From Aphrocallistes beatrix (Eukaryota; Porifera; Hexactinellida; Sceptrulophora; Aphrocallistidae), in the NCBI GenBank assembly GCA_963281255.1, contig OY725498.1:4216001-4280000 (forward strand): a stretch of DNA of 64,000 bases. Reading direction: 5' to 3'. Shown here one piece after another: positions 30,655 through 42,350 of the stretch. The notes beneath the pieces are model-generated. The model saw only the letters and a list, made by a program, of their open reading frames with translations, was not told where the DNA came from and did not search any database. The position numbers and the translations under genes are program-made. How positions within the stretch are numbered: position 1 is the stretch's first letter; every line of letters begins with the position of its first letter.

Positions 30655-31530
30655 GTCGCAATATATATACAAGCGCGCTTCGCTTGCTTGCGCTGCGCGG
30701 CTGGCGGACACTTTGTGTCCGCCTGAGGCTCCCTTCGGTCGCCTGGAGTCACATTGTTTAATTATAAGGGAGATAACATCTCTAAATACGTCTGTCTTAC
30801 TATTATAATCTATATCGCACGAAAAATCTCCAAATTTATCAATTTTAGATTTTTGATGAGTAATGATGACGTCATAACAAAGTGATGAGTCATCATTTTT
30901 TGATGATAGTTGCATCATATGTGAGCTATGTTACTATATAGATTCTATTAAAATTTCAGCCTTCTATCTCCTATAATGGCTGAGTTATGCTTGAATAACT
31001 GTATTGCTTAACTTTTAAAATGCGACAATGACGTCATAATTCCATGACGAGTCGACATTTTTGTCTGAGCTCAGAACTTACTGGAGCCATAGCCAAAAGA
31101 CTCTCACATACCAAAAATCAACTTTCTGCGCCAGGCAGTTTCTTCAATCAATTTGTTACAGATATATATATATATACACACATACACAGAAAATAGGACA
31201 ATGCATATTGACATATAGGTATATATATATATATATAATAGATAGATAGATAGATAGATATATGTAACGAATTGATTGAAGAAACTGCCAGGCACAGAAA
31301 GCTGATTTTCATTTTCGAAAGTTAAGCAATACAGTTATTCGAGCATAACTCAGCCATTATAGGAGATAGAAGGCTGAAATTTAATAGAATCTGTATACTA
31401 ACATAGCTCACATATGATACAACAATCATAAAAAATGATGACTCATCACCCTGTTATGACGTCATCATTACGCATCAAAAATTGAAAAATTGACAATTTG
31501 GTGAGTTTTCGTGCGATACATATTCATCTC
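30655..31530. repeat. Large inverted repeat (hairpin) built on a dispersed repeat
   Basis: Left arm ~30,814-31,163 and right arm ~31,264-31,528 are reverse complements over most of their length, including 'aactgccaggca...' near the centre. The spacer is AT-rich with (TA)n, (CA)n and five to six GATA units (31,238-31,262). The left arm has ~95 extra bases at ~31,013-31,108. The left arm continues outward into a GC-rich end (caagcgcgcttcgcttgc at ~30,671) matching 1-356. No gene. Confidence 0.7.
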
Positions 31531-32960
31531 TCTATCAGGGAATAGACTGTACGAACTAAATTATCGAGGTAAATTTACTCAGGAGGATGATATGAAATGT
31601 CTCATAAGAAATCTAGTTTAGGGTAAGGGGAGAAGAAACAATTTTTACGCTCAAATTCAACTATGAGAGAAGGGATATGAGGAAGAGAGACTATATCTTC
31701 AAAAAGGCAGAAAACTTAATTAATCGAAAAGTTAACAGAAATCGTGGCATACAACTTACAAAATTTAAAATATTATATGATTAGCACAGCTGTTCGAAAT
31801 ACAATTGCATTCTTGATTAGACAAGCAACGATGACTCTACTAGTCAGCGCAGAGTTGCACGCGGGCCGAAATTTGTAATCGCGGCCCGCAATTTAAGTAA
31901 ACCCGGCCCGCAAGAAGCCCGCATACATATTTTTGGCTCACTTTGTAAGTTACTAGCATCTTGAGTCATTCATTAATATGGATTACGAATATTATCTGTT
32001 CAATGTTTGATATAATATTTGAAATACTACAGACAATGGATAAGAAAATATTCAATGCGTATATGAATATATTAGACAAATAGCTGGGGCCTTAGCTCCT
32101 ATGTAGATCTCCTTATTGGTTCGCTTCGCTCGCTCAGGAGTCATTATTGACCAACCAGTAATCAGAGTCTGCTAAGGGGTCAGAATGAACGGAAGGCTTT
32201 GACTAATAAGCGGGGGAGGGGGCGTTTATTCGGACCCCTAGAGTAGTCATGACAATGAGAAGAGGGTCCTCGGAGAGGATTGATATTTCTACAACGATAA
32301 ATCAAAAGAATCTAGAAAAATAATAAAACAAATGTTGTCAGCTTCCAAGAACAAAACCTCTGGACGCTGACAAAGGCTGGGGTCTGGGGCTTACTAGGTA
32401 GCTGCTACCCCAGTAAACGGAAGTTTCGTCGCAGGAAAATTCGTCGCAAGAACTTCCGTCGCGGAAGTTTCATCGCTGATATTTTAGAATGGAATTACAA
32501 ACTGTTGGGAAACATGAATTTGTTGGAAAGCGGAATAGAATTGATAGGACAGTGAGAGTGGGCATTTTAATATTTTGTATAAGAGCAAAGAGAAAGTGGG
32601 CATTTTGAGTTTGAAATAAATTCAAATGGCACACGAGAGTGGTATTTCTATTTCGTGATGGGGTGGGTGATTGTCATTCATTATTTGTTAGAATGAATGG
32701 GAGAATGAAAGTGAGGATTTAAACTTATCAAAAATGCTGTCAAGCAAACAATATTTCATTCGAAAAAACCCCGAAATGTTTAATCTGCACCATGGACTAA
32801 TTTCTATTATTCTTACTTCTAACTACAGTAGATGTTGGGTAGTGACTAGTGAGGAGACAACTTTGCAGAGGCATAGCCAAAGTAATGTGAACAAACAAAT
32901 AAACAAATCAATAAAACAAACAAACCTATTGTTGAAAAGATACTAACTTGATTGCTTCAT
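31531..32960. other. Intergenic, transposon debris
   Basis: 31,850-31,925 has opposed GC-rich words (gcgggccgaaat / cggcccgcaa) typical of hAT-like ends. 32,090-32,240 resembles 33,470-33,610 (tcaggagtcattattga...agtaatcagagtct). 32,420-32,480 has four 'ttccgtcgc/ttcgtcgc' units like the element at 9,056. No coding sequence is supported; a frame at 32,734 is AT-rich and has no domain. Confidence 0.35.
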
Positions 32961-32968
32961 CCCTGGTG

Positions 32969-33222
32969 CAGGGGTGCATTCCTACTAGGATTTCTCTCTG
33001 ACTCTGCACATACGGCAGTCCTAGCTTCACAGAGTGGAACTGCTGACACAGCACAGATCCATCCTCCAATCAGGAGCGTAGCTAGAATCTCCAAGTCGAG
33101 GAGGCGAGCTGGAGTTGTCTCAGCGGTTAAGTTAAGTCTCTGCCTTGGCCTAGAGAGGACTCACTGCAAAAAAATAGCGAGGAGGCAACTGTCTCCTCTA
33201 CCTCTTGGTGGATGCACCCCTG
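32969..33222. mobile_element. Small inverted-repeat element (254 bp)
   Basis: CAGGGGTGCATTCC at the left pairs with GGATGCACCCCTG at the right. No matching target duplication was found. An internal 'caggagcgtagctagaat' may be a nested end of another element. The open frames through it and into 33,448 are not gene-like. Confidence 0.45.
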
Positions 33223-34342
33223 TCGATAGCTCTTGTTTGAAATCAGTCGTTTGACTTCCGAGTCTGTGAGACTCGGAACTCTCTCCTGATTTTTTTCTAA
33301 GAAAATCTCTGATTGTGTGACTAAGAGAAAGGGAAGATGAAATAAGTAGGAATGTGCACAAATTTAGATGAAAGCTATAGAAACCGGGGGGGGGCGAATA
33401 GATTACCTCCCCTCCCGAACATAAAAATCTGGTGAGGTCCGATGCCACCTGAATCCTACGCTTATGCCCTAGATATCCTCACTGACTCACTCAGGAATCA
33501 TTATTGAACATATTTCTGACACAAATTTTAAGAGCATACACATGTCTACCTAGGAATATCTACAGTAATCAGAGTCTTCCGCACGAATAAACGGGGAGGT
33601 TAGTTTTTCATAATACAACGATCAGATTAGCGAGGATTAGAATAAAATGTTTGATATAATTCAGATGAATTAGTTTAATAGAATTCAAATTCGATAAATG
33701 ACAATACTAATAATGTTCGTTGTCAATATACGTATACTAGAACATACACGAGCCTACAAGATTACTAGAACATATTCCTACTGAGGTGAATAGGATAAAT
33801 TCGACAAATATAAACAAAAATGAATGTAAATTATCCGTTCTTATCTGTGGGAGTGAAGGGGGAGGGGAATCGAAAAATTCGGTATCCTAGCGTAGATTCA
33901 AATTATTCTCTTAGACCTCAAACAATTACTTAGGAAATGCTCCCTAAATTCGGTAAATAAGCACGAAACAATTATACACTGAAAACCTAATTAAAGTGCT
34001 ACTACAAAGCAAAAGAATGAGTCATGTGTAGTGTGGATTCGCATGGCTGGATAAAATATAATGTTTGATTTGCTGCACTAATCAAATGTTAACCTCAATC
34101 AAGCTTTATCTGATCACGAAAATAAAAGGTTGCAAGGGTAAATCACGGCGCAGAAGTGAAAATTGGAAAGTTGTTTTTCGAGCGACTTAACAAACTCAAA
34201 ATATACAATATAATGGCATAATAAGATAGAGCAACATGTTAGAAAAATAATTCAAAATATAGAAGAAAACACATTTAGAAATGAGATCAAAATGAAAAAA
34301 AGCACACAAGAAGCTAAATAGTGTATTCGAGAAATAATTCAA
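33223..34342. other. Intergenic, then NHL duplicon flank
   Basis: 33,223-33,790 holds repeat debris only. From ~33,795 the sequence is homologous to 10,690-11,236 and 37,170-37,722 (gtgggagtgaagggggag near 33,849). No Aven-like relic is present at this copy. Confidence 0.4.
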
Positions 34343-35590
34343 TCAAAATATCAAAAGACGATGGTTGTGACCTACGAGGATGATTCTCCCTCTTGCATCT
34401 AGTGTGACACCAACTGGACTCTGTATGCTATCAGTGATTTTATGAACTAAATCTCCTTTGTGATTGAAAAGAAAAATAGCGTTATGGTGATAATCTGATA
34501 TAATAAAGTTACCAGCACCATCTATACAGAATGAATAGGGTTGTTTCAAATGTTTGGAAATAGAATTGGGAACAGTATTCTCTACCTGAGTGAGGTTATA
34601 GTTGAAAGAATAGAGGAAAGGGTTAGTGGAGCTCAGTACATAAATGTACTCGTTGGTTAGTTTTATGTCAGAAGGAGACTTCAGTATTCCTTTTCCAAAC
34701 TGAGACTTGAATAAGAAATCTTTGGAGAATATTTGAACTCGATTATTGCCATTATCACACACAAATATATCTCCATTCGATTCATTGATAGTAATGCCAT
34801 ATGGGGAACTCAATTGTCCTTCTCCATTCCCTGGAGTTCCTATCTGTTTCAGAAATGTTCCATTTAAATCATAAACTAACAAACAACTAGCTCCATTCTG
34901 AGATACAAACACTTTATTTTGGTAGAAAGCAATGAAAAAAGGATTATTCATCTTACCAGCTCCATCTCTATCTCCAAACTTGTACAAATACTTTCCATCT
35001 TTGTCAAATGCTTGCACTCTTTGGTTAGAATATTCTACTACGAAAATATTACCAGTCTGGTGGTGCACTGCTACTCCCCAAGGATGATAGAATTGTCCTT
35101 CCTTACCACCTGGTGTCCCTCCTATACTGAGTACAGGAGTCACTTTTCCTTCATAATCTACTACAGGTAGGCTAGATACTACAGAAGTAGAGTTAGTAAC
35201 AGTAAGTCTACCAATAGTACCAGCTAACTCCAATATTGTCTTGTCAAAGTCAAGACTGATGTGTTTAGATTCGAACTGAGATTCAAATTCTTTTCGTTTC
35301 TCTGTTATTTGTTTGATCATAGATTCTTGAAGATGTTTGAGGTCGTTAGATTTGAAATTTTCTTTGACTAAATTCAATCCTGTTTCAAGTTCTGTTAGAG
35401 ATTGTTTGTGTTTATCTCTTTCTCTTTTGTAATTGTTGAGGATTTCTTCTAATTCGTTTAAAAGTTGTCTCTCCCTCTCTCTCACACAATTTATCAGTTC
35501 TCGGAAACGAGATTCAATTTCACTTTTCACTTTAGAGACTTGGTTCTCAAAACTCAATTCTTCAGAAGGAACGAGTGAAGCTGTAGCCAT
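34343..35590 (-). CDS. Coiled-coil/NHL beta-propeller protein, copy G7
   Basis: 415 residues from the conserved MATA start (an upstream in-frame ATG would add MCLLF). The first ~88 codons and the upstream DNA are identical to the array genes, while the propeller is different. That places the array's first crossover point inside this coding region, near 35,325. Variants: Y-H-P-W-G and V-E-Y-S-N-Q-R-V-Q-A (blade 1), N-P-F-F (blade 2), C-D-N-G (blade 3), L-S-S-T-N (blade 4), S-D-Y-H-H-N (blade 5). Confidence 0.85.
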   Translation of the reverse strand: MATASLVPSEELSFENQVSKVKSEIESRFRELINCVRERERQLLNELEEILNNYKRERDKHKQSLTELETGLNLVKENFKSNDLKHLQESMIKQITEKRKEFESQFESKHISLDFDKTILELAGTIGRLTVTNSTSVVSSLPVVDYEGKVTPVLSIGGTPGGKEGQFYHPWGVAVHHQTGNIFVVEYSNQRVQAFDKDGKYLYKFGDRDGAGKMNNPFFIAFYQNKVFVSQNGASCLLVYDLNGTFLKQIGTPGNGEGQLSSPYGITINESNGDIFVCDNGNNRVQIFSKDFLFKSQFGKGILKSPSDIKLTNEYIYVLSSTNPFLYSFNYNLTQVENTVPNSISKHLKQPYSFCIDGAGNFIISDYHHNAIFLFNHKGDLVHKITDSIQSPVGVTLDARGRIILVGHNHRLLIF

Positions 35591-36311
35591 AAATAACAAA
35601 CACAAAATCTAACAAAGAAACGTCAAATTTTAAATTTTTATTAATTTATATTTTATCCCCTCGAGATACTCATTTTAGACTTATATTTTATATCCAAGTC
35701 TAAGATTTGATCAACTATGCCATTTTAGGTCAACCCTCTTTTCACCATCATGTATAATTGTTCTTACAAACGAAAGTCACAAGAAGTGACACTGGTTCAT
35801 GTTAATTAAGCTTCGTAATGCTCAAACAAATAGTACGTTTCTCAACCAAGTAAATCGGATGTGTAGATTATGAATTTGAAATCTAAAATACAGCACTATC
35901 TGTAGTTCGAACCATGTTTATCCTTTATAAATAGATCCACTTTGCAAATATTTGAATGATTGGGATTCTAGATACTTTGATCCCTTTGTTGTCTCTATAT
36001 CTCAACTCTCACTAGTTCAGGACTTGTAATGCGTTACTATCGTCATTTCGCAAATTTACTTATTAACCAGTGTCACCTTGCACTCGCCATAAACCCCCAA
36101 TATCAGAGAATACTAATAAATATGACACTGGTTAATATCGTTCTAAATTACACTGGACACATCGCTAGAACATTTGAAGGTTTAAAAACGCACGCAAGTT
36201 ACACAATAGTAGTTTCAGAATTTAGGGAATGACATTCTTCGAGAATCATTTTTAAAATATGCTTGGGAGAATGACCTGAGGGGGATTATTCACTCAAATT
36301 CTTAAGTCAGA

Positions 36312-36428
36312 TTCTAAGAATTTGTCTAAATTCGAAGAAAATTCTTAGAATTAGTAATTCTTAGGTCCAATTCTAATAATTTAATTTAAGTGGTATATAC
36401 CAAAATTCTCAAGCATAAATTCTAAGAA
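36312..36428. promoter_or_regulatory. Cluster of TTCN3GAA palindromes upstream of each array gene
   Basis: Four exact TTCNNNGAA sites lie at 36,312 (TTCTAAGAA), 36,331 (TTCGAAGAA), 36,342 (TTCTTAGAA) and 36,420 (TTCTAAGAA), about 720-840 bases upstream of the G7 ATG. They recur every 3,380 bases (39,692, 43,072, 46,452, 49,832). The pattern equals the STAT/GAS consensus. It could equally be a locally duplicated AT-rich palindrome. Confidence 0.3.
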
Positions 36429-36642
36429 TTACTATATTAACCTGATATTGAAAATTTTACAATTTTCAGTGGTCTCGAAATGTATTAACTGATTAAAAAT
36501 AGAAATTATAATTTATTAGCAATTTTTTAGAAGTAGTATTCATGAATCTCCATCGATAAACAATGAAATTAGTCTAAATATTTAGAAAATAAGGCAGATC
36601 GGCTAACCGATCGAAGATTTTCTTTACCGTTAACTGGATAAG

Positions 36643-36765
36643 TCTGCTGGGATAAGTAATCTCTCGATGGGTGAAACTTTATGGAACTTTTCACTGAGTT
36701 TAATTCTATCAATCGTGAGGGAATCGTTCGATTTGAGATCCATTTGAGTATAAACGATGCTAAAT
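36643..36765 (-). pseudogene. Aven-like exon relic in each array unit
   Basis: About 95 bases match the front of the Aven-like exon at ~10,160-10,268 (S-N-D-S-L-T-I-D-R-I-K-L-S-E-K, V-S-P-I-E-R-L-L-I-P-A), then homology stops. Copies recur at 40,023, 43,403 and 46,783. The last one, at 50,163, is cut by the gap. This shows the array unit derives from the NHL + Aven-like duplicon. Confidence 0.75.
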
Positions 36766-37722
36766 ATTTTATGCGAAATCAATTAATCATATCTACCTAT
36801 ACAGATGTTTTGGTAAGATTGAAACTAGTATATCATCAGACCAGTGGAATAAGTAAACATCTTCAATGGATTTAACCAAACAGTTGACTCCGCTTTATTA
36901 GGTCAAATTTCCAAGAATCGTTCCCATACGTTAGGGTAGTGGTTACCAGCCTGGGTTCCTGAGAACATATATCAAGGGGTCGATGAGTCCATGGGGTCTG
37001 AAATTATATATAACGATGAATGGAAGTCTACAGAATAATTACTATAGAGTTTACGGACAAAAAAGAAAATCGGTGTATTAGGGTGAACAAATTTGACTTC
37101 TGAATAGAGAGTCCAGTATATTTAGAAATTTGGAAAATGTCTAGTTTGTTTGTTTATGTATGTTTTGGATTAAAATTCGACAAATAGAAACAAAAATGAA
37201 CGTGATTGTCCATTTTGTCTGTGGGAGTGAAGGGGGAGGGGAATCAACAAATCCAGTATCCTAGCGTAGATTCAAATTACTCTCCTAGGCCTCAAACAAT
37301 TACTGAGCGAATGCTCTCTAAATTTGCAAAATAAGCACGAAACAGCTAGACACTGAAAACCTAATTAAAACGCTACTGCAAAGCAAAAGAATGAGTCATG
37401 TGTAGCGTGAATTCGAATGGCTGGAAAAAAAAGATTTTGTTTGATTTGCTGTACTAATGAAATGTTAAAATCAATCAAGCTTTATCTGATAACGAAAATT
37501 AAAGGCTGCAAGAGTATATCACGGCGGAGAGATGAATATAGGAAAATATGTTTTTCGAGCGACTTCAGACTTAATTTAACAAAATACGTAATAGCATAAT
37601 AACATAGAGTAACATGTTTGAAAAAATAATTCAAAATAGGGAAGAAAGCACAATTAGAAATGAGATAAAATTGAAATAGAAAGCATTCAAAACAAAATAG
37701 GACATTCGAGAAATAATTCAAT

Positions 37723-38970
37723 CTAAAATATCAGAAGACGATGGTTGTGACCTACGAGAATAATTCTCCCTCTTGCATCTAGTGTGACACCAACCGGACT
37801 CTGTATGCTATCAGTGATTTTATGAACTAATTCTCCTTCTCGATTGAATAGAAAAATAGTGTTTTGGAAATAATCTGATATAATAAAGTTACCAGCACCA
37901 TCTATACAGAATGAAAAGGGTTGTTTCAAATGTTTGGAAATAGAATTGAGAACAGCATTCTGTACCTGAGTGAGGTTATAGTTGAAAGAATAGAGGAAAG
38001 GGTTAGTGTAGCTCAGTACATAAATGTACTCGTTGGTTAGTTTTATGTTAGAAGGAGACTTCAGTATTCCTTTTCCAAACTGAGACTTGAATAGGAAATC
38101 TTTGGAGAATATTTCGACTCGATTATTACCCCAATCACACACAAATATATCTCCATTCAATTCATTGATCGTAATGCCACGTGGAGAATTCAATTGACCT
38201 TCTCCATTCCCTGGAGTTCCTATCTGATTCAGAAATGTTCCATTCAAATCATTAACTAACAAACAACCATTTCCGTACTGAGATACAAACACTTTATTTT
38301 GGTAGAAAGCAATGCAAAGAGGATTTTTCATCTTACCAGCTCCATCTCTATCTCCAAACTTGTACAAATACTTTCCATCTTTGTCAAATATTTGCACTCT
38401 GTGGTTGCTCTGATCTGCTACGAAAATATTACCAGTCTGGTAGTGGACTGCTACTCCATGAGGTTTAGAGAATTGTCCTTCCTTACCACCTGATGTCCCT
38501 CCTATACTGAGTACAGGAGTCACTTTTCCCTCATAATCTACTACAGGTAGGCTAGATACTACAGAAGTAGAGTTAGTAACAGTAAGTCTACCAATAGTAC
38601 CAGCTAACTCCAATATTGTCTTGTCAAAGTCAAGACTGATGTGTTTAGATTCGAACTGAGATTCAAATTCTTTTCGTTTCTCTGTCATTTGTTTGATCAT
38701 AGACTCTTGAAGATGTTTGAGGTCGTTAGATTTGAAATTTTCTTTGACTAAATTCAATCCTGTTTCAAGTTCTGTTAGAGATTGTTTGTGTTTATCTCTT
38801 TCTCTTTTGTAATTGTTGAGGATTTCTTCTAATTCGTTTAAAAGTTGTCTCTCCCTCTCTCTCACACAATTTATCAGTTCTCGGAAACGAGATTCAATTT
38901 CACTTTTCACTTTAGAGACTTGGTTCTCAAAACTCAATTCTTCAGAAGGAACGAGTGAAGCTGTAGCCAT
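37723..38970 (-). CDS. Coiled-coil/NHL beta-propeller protein, array copy 1
   Basis: 415 residues from MATA, type-I N-terminus. Compared with G7 the propeller carries S-K-P-H-G and D-Q-S-N-H-R (blade 1), P-L-C-I and S-Q-Y-G-N-G-C (blade 2), N-S-P-R-G and C-D-W-G-N-N-R-V-E (blade 3), S-N-I-K-L and L-S-Y-T-N (blade 4), S-D-Y-F-Q-N-T (blade 5). The V-N-D-L change in blade 2 replaces a Tyr found in the other dispersed copies. Open throughout. Confidence 0.85.
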   Translation of the reverse strand: MATASLVPSEELSFENQVSKVKSEIESRFRELINCVRERERQLLNELEEILNNYKRERDKHKQSLTELETGLNLVKENFKSNDLKHLQESMIKQMTEKRKEFESQFESKHISLDFDKTILELAGTIGRLTVTNSTSVVSSLPVVDYEGKVTPVLSIGGTSGGKEGQFSKPHGVAVHYQTGNIFVADQSNHRVQIFDKDGKYLYKFGDRDGAGKMKNPLCIAFYQNKVFVSQYGNGCLLVNDLNGTFLNQIGTPGNGEGQLNSPRGITINELNGDIFVCDWGNNRVEIFSKDFLFKSQFGKGILKSPSNIKLTNEYIYVLSYTNPFLYSFNYNLTQVQNAVLNSISKHLKQPFSFCIDGAGNFIISDYFQNTIFLFNREGELVHKITDSIQSPVGVTLDARGRIILVGHNHRLLIF

Positions 38971-41102
38971 AAATAACAAACACAAAATCTAACAAAGAAA
39001 CGTCAAATTTTAAATTTTTATTAATTTATATTTTATCCCCTCGAGATACTCATTTTAGACTTATATTTTATATCCAAGTCTAAGATTTGATCAACTATGC
39101 CATTTTAGGTCAACCCTCTTTTCACCATCATGTATAATTGTTCTTACAAACGAAAGTCACAAGAAGTGACACTGGTTCATGTTAATTAAGCTTCGTAATG
39201 CTCAAACAAATAGTACGTTTCTCAACCAAGTAAATCGGATGTGTAGATTATGAATTTGAAATCTAAAATACAGCACTATCTGTAGTTCGAACCATGTTTA
39301 TCCTTTATAAATAGATCCACTTTGCAAATATTTGAATGATTGGGATTCTAGATACTTTGATCCCTTTGTTGTCTCTATATCTCAACTCTCACTAGTTCAG
39401 GACTTGTAATGCGTTACTATCGTCATTTCGCAAATTTACTTATTAACCAGTGTCACCTTGCACTCGCCATAAACCCCCAATATCAGAGAATACTAATAAA
39501 TATGACACTGGTTAATATCGTTCTAAATTACACTGGACACATCGCTAGAACATTTGAAGGTTTAAAAACGCACGCAAGTTACACAATAGTAGTTTCAGAA
39601 TTTAGGGAATGACATTCTTCGAGAATCATTTTTAAAATATGCTTGGGAGAATGACCTGAGGGGGATTATTCACTCAAATTCTTAAGTCAGATTCTAAGAA
39701 TTTGTCTAAATTCGAAGAAAATTCTTAGAATTAGTAATTCTTAGGTCCAATTCTAATAATTTAATTTAAGTGGTATATACCAAAATTCTCAAGCATAAAT
39801 TCTAAGAATTACTATATTAACCTGATATTGAAAATTTTACAATTTTCAGTGGTCTCGAAATGTATTAACTGATTAAAAATAGAAATTATAATTTATTAGC
39901 AATTTTTTAGAAGTAGTATTCATGAATCTCCATCGATAAACAATGAAATTAGTCTAAATATTTAGAAAATAAGGCAGATCGGCTAACCGATCGAAGATTT
40001 TCTTTACCGTTAACTGGATAAGTCTGCTGGGATAAGTAATCTCTCGATGGGTGAAACTTTATGGAACTTTTCACTGAGTTTAATTCTATCAATCGTGAGG
40101 GAATCGTTCGATTTGAGATCCATTTGAGTATAAACGATGCTAAATATTTTATGCGAAATCAATTAATCATATCTACCTATACAGATGTTTTGGTAAGATT
40201 GAAACTAGTATATCATCAGACCAGTGGAATAAGTAAACATCTTCAATGGATTTAACCAAACAGTTGACTCCGCTTTATTAGGTCAAATTTCCAAGAATCG
40301 TTCCCATACGTTAGGGTAGTGGTTACCAGCCTGGGTTCCTGAGAACATATATCAAGGGGTCGATGAGTCCATGGGGTCTGAAATTATATATAACGATGAA
40401 TGGAAGTCTACAGAATAATTACTATAGAGTTTACGGACAAAAAAGAAAATCGGTGTATTAGGGTGAACAAATTTGACTTCTGAATAGAGAGTCCAGTATA
40501 TTTAGAAATTTGGAAAATGTCTAGTTTGTTTGTTTATGTATGTTTTGGATTAAAATTCGACAAATAGAAACAAAAATGAACGTGATTGTCCATTTTGTCT
40601 GTGGGAGTGAAGGGGGAGGGGAATCAACAAATCCAGTATCCTAGCGTAGATTCAAATTACTCTCCTAGGCCTCAAACAATTACTGAGCGAATGCTCTCTA
40701 AATTTGCAAAATAAGCACGAAACAGCTAGACACTGAAAACCTAATTAAAACGCTACTGCAAAGCAAAAGAATGAGTCATGTGTAGCGTGAATTCGAATGG
40801 CTGGAAAAAAAAGATTTTGTTTGATTTGCTGTACTAATGAAATGTTAAAATCAATCAAGCTTTATCTGATAACGAAAATTAAAGGCTGCAAGAGTATATC
40901 ACGGCGGAGAGATGAATATAGGAAAATATGTTTTTCGAGCGACTTCAGACTTAATTTAACAAAATACGTAATAGCATAATAACATAGAGTAACATGTTTG
41001 AAAAAATAATTCAAAATAGGGAAGAAAGCACAATTAGAAATGAGATAAAATTGAAATAGAAAGCATTCAAAACAAAATAGGACATTCGAGAAATAATTCA
41101 AT

Positions 41103-42350
41103 CTAAAATATCAGAAGACGATGGTTGTGACCTACGAGAATAATTCTCCCTCTTGCATCTAGTGTGACACCAACCGGACTCTGTATGCTATCAGTGATTT
41201 TATGAACTAATTCTCCTTCTCGATTGAATAGAAAAATAGTGTTTTGGAAATAATCTGATATAATAAAGTTACCAGCACCATCTATACAGAATGAAAAGGG
41301 TTGTTTCAAATGTTTGGAAATAGAATTGAGAACAGCATTCTGTACCTGAGTGAGGTTATAGTTGAAAGAATAGAGGAAAGGGTTAGTGTAGCTCAGTACA
41401 TAAATGTACTCGTTGGTTAGTTTTATGTTAGAAGGAGACTTCAGTATTCCTTTTCCAAACTGAGACTTGAATAGGAAATCTTTGGAGAATATTTCGACTC
41501 GATTATTACCCCAATCACACACAAATATATCTCCATTCAATTCATTGATCGTAATGCCACGTGGAGAATTCAATTGACCTTCTCCATTCCCTGGAGTTCC
41601 TATCTGATTCAGAAATGTTCCATTCAAATCATTAACTAACAAACAACCATTTCCGTACTGAGATACAAACACTTTATTTTGGTAGAAAGCAATGCAAAGA
41701 GGATTTTTCATCTTACCAGCTCCATCTCTATCTCCAAACTTGTACAAATACTTTCCATCTTTGTCAAATATTTGCACTCTGTGGTTGCTCTGATCTGCTA
41801 CGAAAATATTACCAGTCTGGTAGTGGACTGCTACTCCATGAGGTTTAGAGAATTGTCCTTCCTTACCACCTGATGTCCCTCCTATACTGAGTACAGGAGT
41901 CACTTTTCCCTCATAATCTACTACAGGTAGGCTAGATACTACAGAAGTAGAGTTAGTAACAGTAAGTCTACCAATAGTACCAGCTAACTCCAATATTGTC
42001 TTGTCAAAGTCAAGACTGATGTGTTTAGATTCGAACTGAGATTCAAATTCTTTTCGTTTCTCTGTCATTTGTTTGATCATAGACTCTTGAAGATGTTTGA
42101 GGTCGTTAGATTTGAAATTTTCTTTGACTAAATTCAATCCTGTTTCAAGTTCTGTTAGAGATTGTTTGTGTTTATCTCTTTCTCTTTTGTAATTGTTGAG
42201 GATTTCTTCTAATTCGTTTAAAAGTTGTCTCTCCCTCTCTCTCACACAATTTATCAGTTCTCGGAAACGAGATTCAATTTCACTTTTCACTTTAGAGACT
42301 TGGTTCTCAAAACTCAATTCTTCAGAAGGAACGAGTGAAGCTGTAGCCAT
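41103..42350 (-). CDS. Coiled-coil/NHL beta-propeller protein, array copy 2
   Basis: The encoded protein is identical to array copy 1, one 3,380-base period away, with identical flanks where compared. Reality as a separate locus depends on the assembly. Confidence 0.75.
   Translation of the reverse strand: MATASLVPSEELSFENQVSKVKSEIESRFRELINCVRERERQLLNELEEILNNYKRERDKHKQSLTELETGLNLVKENFKSNDLKHLQESMIKQMTEKRKEFESQFESKHISLDFDKTILELAGTIGRLTVTNSTSVVSSLPVVDYEGKVTPVLSIGGTSGGKEGQFSKPHGVAVHYQTGNIFVADQSNHRVQIFDKDGKYLYKFGDRDGAGKMKNPLCIAFYQNKVFVSQYGNGCLLVNDLNGTFLNQIGTPGNGEGQLNSPRGITINELNGDIFVCDWGNNRVEIFSKDFLFKSQFGKGILKSPSNIKLTNEYIYVLSYTNPFLYSFNYNLTQVQNAVLNSISKHLKQPFSFCIDGAGNFIISDYFQNTIFLFNREGELVHKITDSIQSPVGVTLDARGRIILVGHNHRLLIF

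Noticed and set aside
31061-31295. Frames with Tyr/Ile runs in the palindrome centre
   Set aside because: Products of (TA)n and GATA microsatellites.
32952-33448. Frames on both strands near 33 kb
   Set aside because: They overlap an inverted-repeat element and nested transposon ends.
36029-36875. Small frames repeated in each array unit (67, 64, 60 and 79 codons)
   Set aside because: They recur only because the unit recurs; one is antisense to the Aven-like relic, and none shows a domain or conservation outside the array.
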